Assembly: GCA_964603655.1 (NCBI GenBank)
Contig: CAZRVZ010000039.1
Location: 1-17,332, forward strand
Direction of reading: 5' to 3'
DNA: 17,332 nt
Origin: JACPWY01 sp964603655
GTDB taxonomy: Bacteria; Bdellovibrionota; FAC87; UBA2466
In this document: positions 13,995-17,332 of the stretch, in pieces
Numbering within the stretch: the first letter of the stretch is position 1
Layout of the letters: each line of letters starts with the position of its first letter
Made by a program: the position numbers and the translations under genes
The notes under the pieces: model-generated
Databases searched by the model: none
Told to the model about the DNA's origin: nothing
What the model saw: only the letters and a program-made list of their open reading frames with translations

Positions 13995-16724
13995 ATGCGT
14001 GGTCATTTGTCGGTCCTTGCGGCCCTTGTTGGTACAGTTTTGATGGTGCCCTGCTGTAAACCCACCGATCTCTCGGGTACGCAAACGCGTCGGGCTCAGC
14101 ACCCCGCCCCCGTGGCTCTGAAGGCGATCTTTAGTGGAGACGAGGATACTCAATTGCTGGGACAACTGAAGGCCGAGACCAGCCCTGTGAATGCTGCGCG
14201 ATTCGTGATGCTGGTACCACCCCAAAACGGCATCCTGACACGCCTGAATGCCGACACCGGAGAATTCGAATACCAACCCAATCCGGATTACTTCGGGCGG
14301 GATGCGTTTTATTTTGGCGTGGAATATTCCGGTGGCATCTCCAGTGCCGCTCTCGTCGAGCTCACTCTGAAACCGGTCAATGATGCGCCCGTGGCAAGTC
14401 CCGGGACGCTCACGCTCGATGAAGATGTGGTGGCGGTCGGACGCCTCGAGGCCTCCGATGTGGATTCGAGGTCGCTAATCTACTCAACGACCGTTTCACC
14501 GACCAGGGGGACCGTGACGATTACCGATGCGGCGACGGGTGCCTATTCATATTTGCCGAGCGCCAATGCTTTCGGGACGGACTCCTTCAAATTCAAGGTA
14601 AACGATGGGCCATCCGAAACAGCAAAAGATTCGGTAGAAAAGGAGATTACCCTGACCATCAGACCCATCAATGATGCACCGGTTGCGTTGACCGTGGCGG
14701 TCACGACGAATGAAGAGACTTTGGTTATGGGAAACCTCGTTGCCACGGACGTCGATACCTTACCGGCCAATATCACCTATGCCTTCACGTCTACGCCGGC
14801 ACGAGGCACCCTGACGTTACTTAGCGCCACAACCGGTGCGTTCAGTTATCTGCCGGCGCTCGATGACAACGCAAATGCCACATTTACTTATGAAGCCACC
14901 GACTCGACGTTTCTTGTCTCCAATACCGCGACAGTGACCATTCAGATCACTCCAGTGAACGACAGGCCGGTCGTTACGGGTCAAAGCCTTACGACAAATG
15001 AGGATACAGAAATAAACGGCACACTCACCGGATCGGATGTCGACAGTTCTAATCTAACTTTTTCAGTCACATCCCCGACAACAGCGGGAGGCACGGTTGC
15101 AATCGTGAGCGCAGCGGCTGGTACTTTCACCTACACACCCAGGGCGAATTTCTCCGGCGACGATTCTTTCTCCTTTAAGTTAAATGATGGGTTTTTAGAC
15201 TCCGAGACTGGGGTTGTGAACATTCAAGTCAATGCGGTGAATGATGAGCCCGTAGCAACCGATTCGACGTTTGTCGTTAGAAACGACCAGATCGTTTCGT
15301 CGAAGGCGATCGCGGTGGATCCCGAAAACGATTCCCTGAGCTTTAGGGTGGTAAGCGCTCCGACATCTGGCACGCTGGCCATGAATAATGATGGAACCTT
15401 TACCTTTACACCGCCCGTCGGTGTTTCGGGTGAACAAAGCTTTACCTTCAAGGCGTCCGATTCCAGCCTGGATTCCAAGATTGCGACCATCAGACTACGC
15501 GCATCGCCCGTATGGACCGCTCAGCTGGGTGGTACTGGCAACGATCAGTTCTTTTCCATGGCGCCCGCCTCCTTGGGTGAACTGATAGCGGTGGGAGAGA
15601 GCGACGCCGAATTCGAAGGCAGGACAAACCTCGGTGGATTTGATGCGATCGTCACGAAGCTCGACAGCGCTGGGAGTGTGGTTTGGAAAAAACAGCTCGG
15701 CGGTGCCGAAGAGGACGTCGCGTTCGGCGTAAAAGTCGATGCGGGCGGGAATAGTTATGTGGTGGGAAAAACCAGCGGGGAATTTGAGGGCGAGACGAGT
15801 TTTGGCCAAATCGACGCGTTCGTTGTCAAGATCGACGCCTCGGGTAACGTGGTTTGGAAAAAACAGTTCGGCAGTAGTGGAGACGATATTTTTTATGCGG
15901 TAGCGTTGGATGGTGCCGGTAACGTTATCGTTGCTGGCGAGGCGGGCGGAGCCCTATTGGACCAACCCAATACCGGTGCTTCGGATGCCTTTGTGGTAAA
16001 GCTCAACCCCGAGGGGACGGTACTCTGGGCCAAACAACTGGGCGGTGTTGATTTCGACCAACTGAACTCTGTCTCCGTCGGTGCGGACGGCTCTGTAATA
16101 ACCTGCGGGATGACGACGGGAAGTTTCACTGGTCTCTCAAATAAGGGCAGGGCTGATGCAATTGCCTTCAAACTGGATGCCTTGGGCCAACTCGTGTGGA
16201 AGATCCAGATCGGAAGCGATGAAGATGACTTTGCGAAATCTGTCAGCGTCCACGCCCAATCGGGCGACATAGTCTTGGTAGGATCCACTCAGGGCGCCTT
16301 TGAAGTTCTGTCACACCTAGGCGGCACCGACGCCTTCGCGGTATCGGTAAAGGCAGCAGACGGTGAGATTATCTGGAAAAAGCAGCTAGGCACGCCTGGA
16401 GAAGACGAATTTAACGCTATCACTGACAGTCTGTCTGGGTTCGTTATTGCCGGTGAAACGGATCAGTCGTTCATGGGATTGACCCACCTAGGGGCTAAGG
16501 ACGCCCTAGTGGTCAAGCTCGATGAGTTGGGAAACACCGTGTGGAAGCAACAGCTGGGATCCGCGCAGTCAGATTCGGCGATGGGAATTGCCCGGGGCCA
16601 AGGGAGCCTTTTCGCCGACGGAATTTTCATGGTCGGCTCAACCGAGGGACAGGTGGGATCCACTTCGTCATTAGGACTCGTCGATGCCATCGCCATAAAG
16701 CTTCTGGAAAACCCGGTCCTCTAA
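13995..16724 (+). CDS. Cadherin-like repeat / SBBP beta-propeller protein, putative lipoprotein
   Basis: A 909-residue exported protein. The signal is MRGHLSVLAALVGTVLMVPCC. Cys20 and Cys21 sit where a lipid-anchored cysteine would be, but the Pro at -1 is unusual for a lipobox, so lipidation is likely rather than certain. Five cadherin-like/Big_9 repeats begin at residues 39, 132, 229, 325 and 419, each with 'NEDT' or 'DED' strands, 'DVD' turns and 'VNDAPVA'-like linkers. From residue 506 to the end there are seven SBBP-type repeats starting 'VWKKQLGG' and ending 'DAFVVKLDxxGxV', with the key Trp at 507, 564, 621, 678, 735, 794 and 850. Seven blades imply one closed beta-propeller, ending exactly at the C-terminus. 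The protein is probably a surface rod with a propeller tip for binding; no catalytic residues are recognised. It is divergent from the protease operon, with which it shares the repeat type. No clear terminator follows on this strand. Confidence 0.9.
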   Translation: MRGHLSVLAALVGTVLMVPCCKPTDLSGTQTRRAQHPAPVALKAIFSGDEDTQLLGQLKAETSPVNAARFVMLVPPQNGILTRLNADTGEFEYQPNPDYFGRDAFYFGVEYSGGISSAALVELTLKPVNDAPVASPGTLTLDEDVVAVGRLEASDVDSRSLIYSTTVSPTRGTVTITDAATGAYSYLPSANAFGTDSFKFKVNDGPSETAKDSVEKEITLTIRPINDAPVALTVAVTTNEETLVMGNLVATDVDTLPANITYAFTSTPARGTLTLLSATTGAFSYLPALDDNANATFTYEATDSTFLVSNTATVTIQITPVNDRPVVTGQSLTTNEDTEINGTLTGSDVDSSNLTFSVTSPTTAGGTVAIVSAAAGTFTYTPRANFSGDDSFSFKLNDGFLDSETGVVNIQVNAVNDEPVATDSTFVVRNDQIVSSKAIAVDPENDSLSFRVVSAPTSGTLAMNNDGTFTFTPPVGVSGEQSFTFKASDSSLDSKIATIRLRASPVWTAQLGGTGNDQFFSMAPASLGELIAVGESDAEFEGRTNLGGFDAIVTKLDSAGSVVWKKQLGGAEEDVAFGVKVDAGGNSYVVGKTSGEFEGETSFGQIDAFVVKIDASGNVVWKKQFGSSGDDIFYAVALDGAGNVIVAGEAGGALLDQPNTGASDAFVVKLNPEGTVLWAKQLGGVDFDQLNSVSVGADGSVITCGMTTGSFTGLSNKGRADAIAFKLDALGQLVWKIQIGSDEDDFAKSVSVHAQSGDIVLVGSTQGAFEVLSHLGGTDAFAVSVKAADGEIIWKKQLGTPGEDEFNAITDSLSGFVIAGETDQSFMGLTHLGAKDALVVKLDELGNTVWKQQLGSAQSDSAMGIARGQGSLFADGIFMVGSTEGQVGSTSSLGLVDAIAIKLLENPVL
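14109..15500 (+). repeat. Five tandem cadherin-like repeats in the propeller lipoprotein
   Basis: Units are 93 to 97 residues apart, slightly longer than the 90-residue units in the neighbouring protease. They end in VNDAP, INDAP, VNDRP, VNDEP and a degenerate last linker. Compared with the protease, several carry an extra 'TG(A/T)(F/Y)xYxP' strand (for example 'AATGAYSYLP', 'ATTGAFSYLP', 'AAAGTFTYTP'), which marks them as a distinct sub-lineage of the same module. Confidence 0.85.
15510..16721 (+). repeat. Seven SBBP beta-propeller repeats
   Basis: Seven blades, with spacing between the leading Trp residues of 57, 57, 57, 57, 59 and 56. Each has 'W(K/A)xQ(L/I/F)G', an acidic 'DD' or 'D', a 'GN/GD xxVxG' turn and 'DAxxxKLD'. 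Blades 2 and 3 share an 18-base DNA stretch starting GTGGTTTGG and ending AACAG at their beginnings, which points to fairly recent duplication of at least those blades. Confidence 0.85.
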
Positions 16725-16733
16725 TGTTTTTTT

Positions 16734-16773
16734 AAAAATGCCGTCATCAGGATGCGTTTAACGGAGACGGCAT
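16734..16773 (-). terminator. Probable intrinsic terminator for leftward transcription
   Basis: ATGCCGTC (16738-16745) and GACGGCAT (16766-16773) form a perfect 8-bp inverted repeat with a 20-base loop. On the minus strand the stem is followed by T tracts (the last T of the stem plus four), as in a rho-independent terminator. On the plus strand it is followed by GGGGTCTTG, so it does not serve the lipoprotein gene. It would stop antisense transcripts entering that gene from the right. Confidence 0.45.
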
Positions 16774-16801
16774 GGGGTCTTGCTAGTAACGAGAGCGTCC
16801 C

Positions 16802-16839
16802 TCGGGCCTTTTCCGCCCGAAGCACCAGGTGCATCGGGC
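16802..16839. repeat. Three-segment inverted repeat able to form two alternative hairpins
   Basis: TCGGGC (16802-16807), GCCCGA (16815-16820) and TCGGGC (16834-16839) alternate. The middle segment can pair with the left copy (seven-base loop) or with the right copy. The right-hand pairing is extended by GCAC (16822-16825) and GTGC (16829-16832), giving a long, nearly perfect palindrome at 16815-16839 with one A-A mismatch and a three-base loop. No T tract follows either hairpin. Confidence 0.55.
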
Positions 16840-16972
16840 GATTGGTCACCCCTGCTCGGAAACGACACGTCTGGATTTTCTCAAACCCCGTCCCCGTTCG
16901 CCGCCGTGACAGGTCGAGCGTTTGGAGTCCTTAAAGAATGCCAGGGGTTGTGGGGACGCCTTACGATTCATG

Positions 16973-17001
16973 TCTAAATGTTCTATAAACAGGCATTTAG
17001 A
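16973..17001. repeat. Inverted repeat TCTAAATG / CATTTAGA
   Basis: A perfect 8-bp inverted repeat (16973-16980 with 16994-17001) separated by 13 bases. It is AT-rich and has no T tract suited to termination. It may be an operator-like site or an end of a degenerate element. Confidence 0.4.
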
Positions 17002-17251
17002 TTCTCAATGTAAAAATTCACAAAAATCGCACACAAGGAAGGGCAATACCATAAATGCTATAAAAATATGGTTAGTGTAATGGCGGCCATACTAAAAACG
17101 GCCCAAAATAACCCCAAAAGACACCTGTGCGGACGGGATTTCATAACCGCTTCCATCTTGAGAAGCTAAAGCTGCTAGCTGTTGCGCTACCCAGCAGGGC
17201 GAATGGTTAGCGGGTCTCTTGTGGCGGTTCGAAAGCACGAGGCGGAAATTC

Positions 17252-17299
17252 AAACCGGGCCAAGCGGTTTCCCGCCAGTCGCTTCGCTATGCGACAGGC
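17252..17299. repeat. Two adjacent stem-loops near the right edge
   Basis: AAACCG (17252-17257) pairs with CGGTTT (17265-17270). Four bases later, GCC-A-GTCGC (17274-17282) pairs with GCGAC-A-GGC (17291-17299) around an eight-base loop, with a single A-A mismatch. Tandem hairpins of this kind occur in REP/BIME-like elements and structured RNAs. The window ends too soon to decide. Confidence 0.45.
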
Positions 17300-17332
17300 A
17301 TCACCTAACGCCAATTTTCAGGTGCGCCTTGT

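Larger units (their letters stand above)
16725..17332. other. Gene-poor region rich in inverted repeats
   Basis: About 600 bases with only short, compositionally poor open frames. The left third is GC-rich and full of stem-loops (see separate entries). The part from about 16980 to 17100 is AT-rich and includes a perfect 11-base palindrome around ATGGC-G-GCCAT (17080-17090). The part from about 17150 is again GC-rich with short hairpins. No tRNA, rRNA, tmRNA or RNase P signature was recognised. It could hold a small RNA or degenerate mobile or repeat sequence. Confidence 0.5.

Noticed and set aside
16752..16977. Two short overlapping rightward frames after the lipoprotein gene
   Set aside because: One begins with TTG, both are rich in Pro, Ser, Gly or Arg, and the stem-loops at 16802-16839 explain the sequence structure better than coding.
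17303..17309. ACCTAAC, resembling one end of an integron attC site
   Set aside because: A 7-base match to a loose consensus; the partner end would lie outside the window and no integrase or cassette array is visible.

Overview
The window looks like chromosomal DNA from a Gram-negative bacterium with an outer membrane. It holds an outer-membrane beta-barrel protein, two large secreted proteins with lipoprotein-type signals, a surface-polysaccharide-type ABC ATPase and a glycosyltransferase. Big_9/cadherin-like repeats, an SBBP propeller and a lipoprotein subtilase side by side would suit a predatory or deltaproteobacterial-type lineage such as Bdellovibrionota, Oligoflexia or Myxococcota. That is an impression from protein style, not a demonstrated placement. 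No rRNA, tRNA, CRISPR array or transposase was recognised.

Left part (1-4070). A leftward SGNH/GDSL-type hydrolase (66-1329) is split by one frameshift in a run of eight G. It is visibly more AT-rich than the rest of the window. A gene-free 400-base spacer follows, then two rightward genes: an aldo/keto reductase with an intact tetrad (1727-2692) and a secreted Notum/pectin-acetylesterase-type hydrolase (2832-3956). A stem-loop with a T tract (3993-4019) probably ends this unit.

Middle part (4073-7636). Three closely spaced rightward genes form a probable surface-glycan unit: a Wzt-like ABC ATPase with neither a C-terminal glycan-binding domain nor a membrane partner nearby, a GTG-started glycosyltransferase, and a PhyH-family 2-oxoglutarate/Fe(II) dioxygenase overlapping it by 4 bases. 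The dioxygenase gene runs 72 bases into a convergent leftward gene of unknown function (7010-7636).

Right part (7681-16724). This is a divergent surface-protein locus. Leftward, a beta-barrel outer-membrane protein is followed after 37 bases by a 1696-residue subtilisin-family lipoprotein. The short spacer contains T10 just before the Shine-Dalgarno site and a C-rich element that can pair with that site, which suggests translational coupling. Rightward is a 909-residue putative lipoprotein with five cadherin-like repeats followed by seven SBBP repeats of nearly constant 57-residue period, likely one seven-bladed beta-propeller. The protease and the propeller protein share the same type of repeat, with linkers ending in 'VNDAPVA'-like motifs, so they were probably built from a common module and may act together at the cell surface.

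The last 600 bases (16725-17332) contain no convincing gene. They carry an unusual density of inverted repeats, including one placed as a terminator for leftward transcription and a three-segment set that can form two alternative hairpins.
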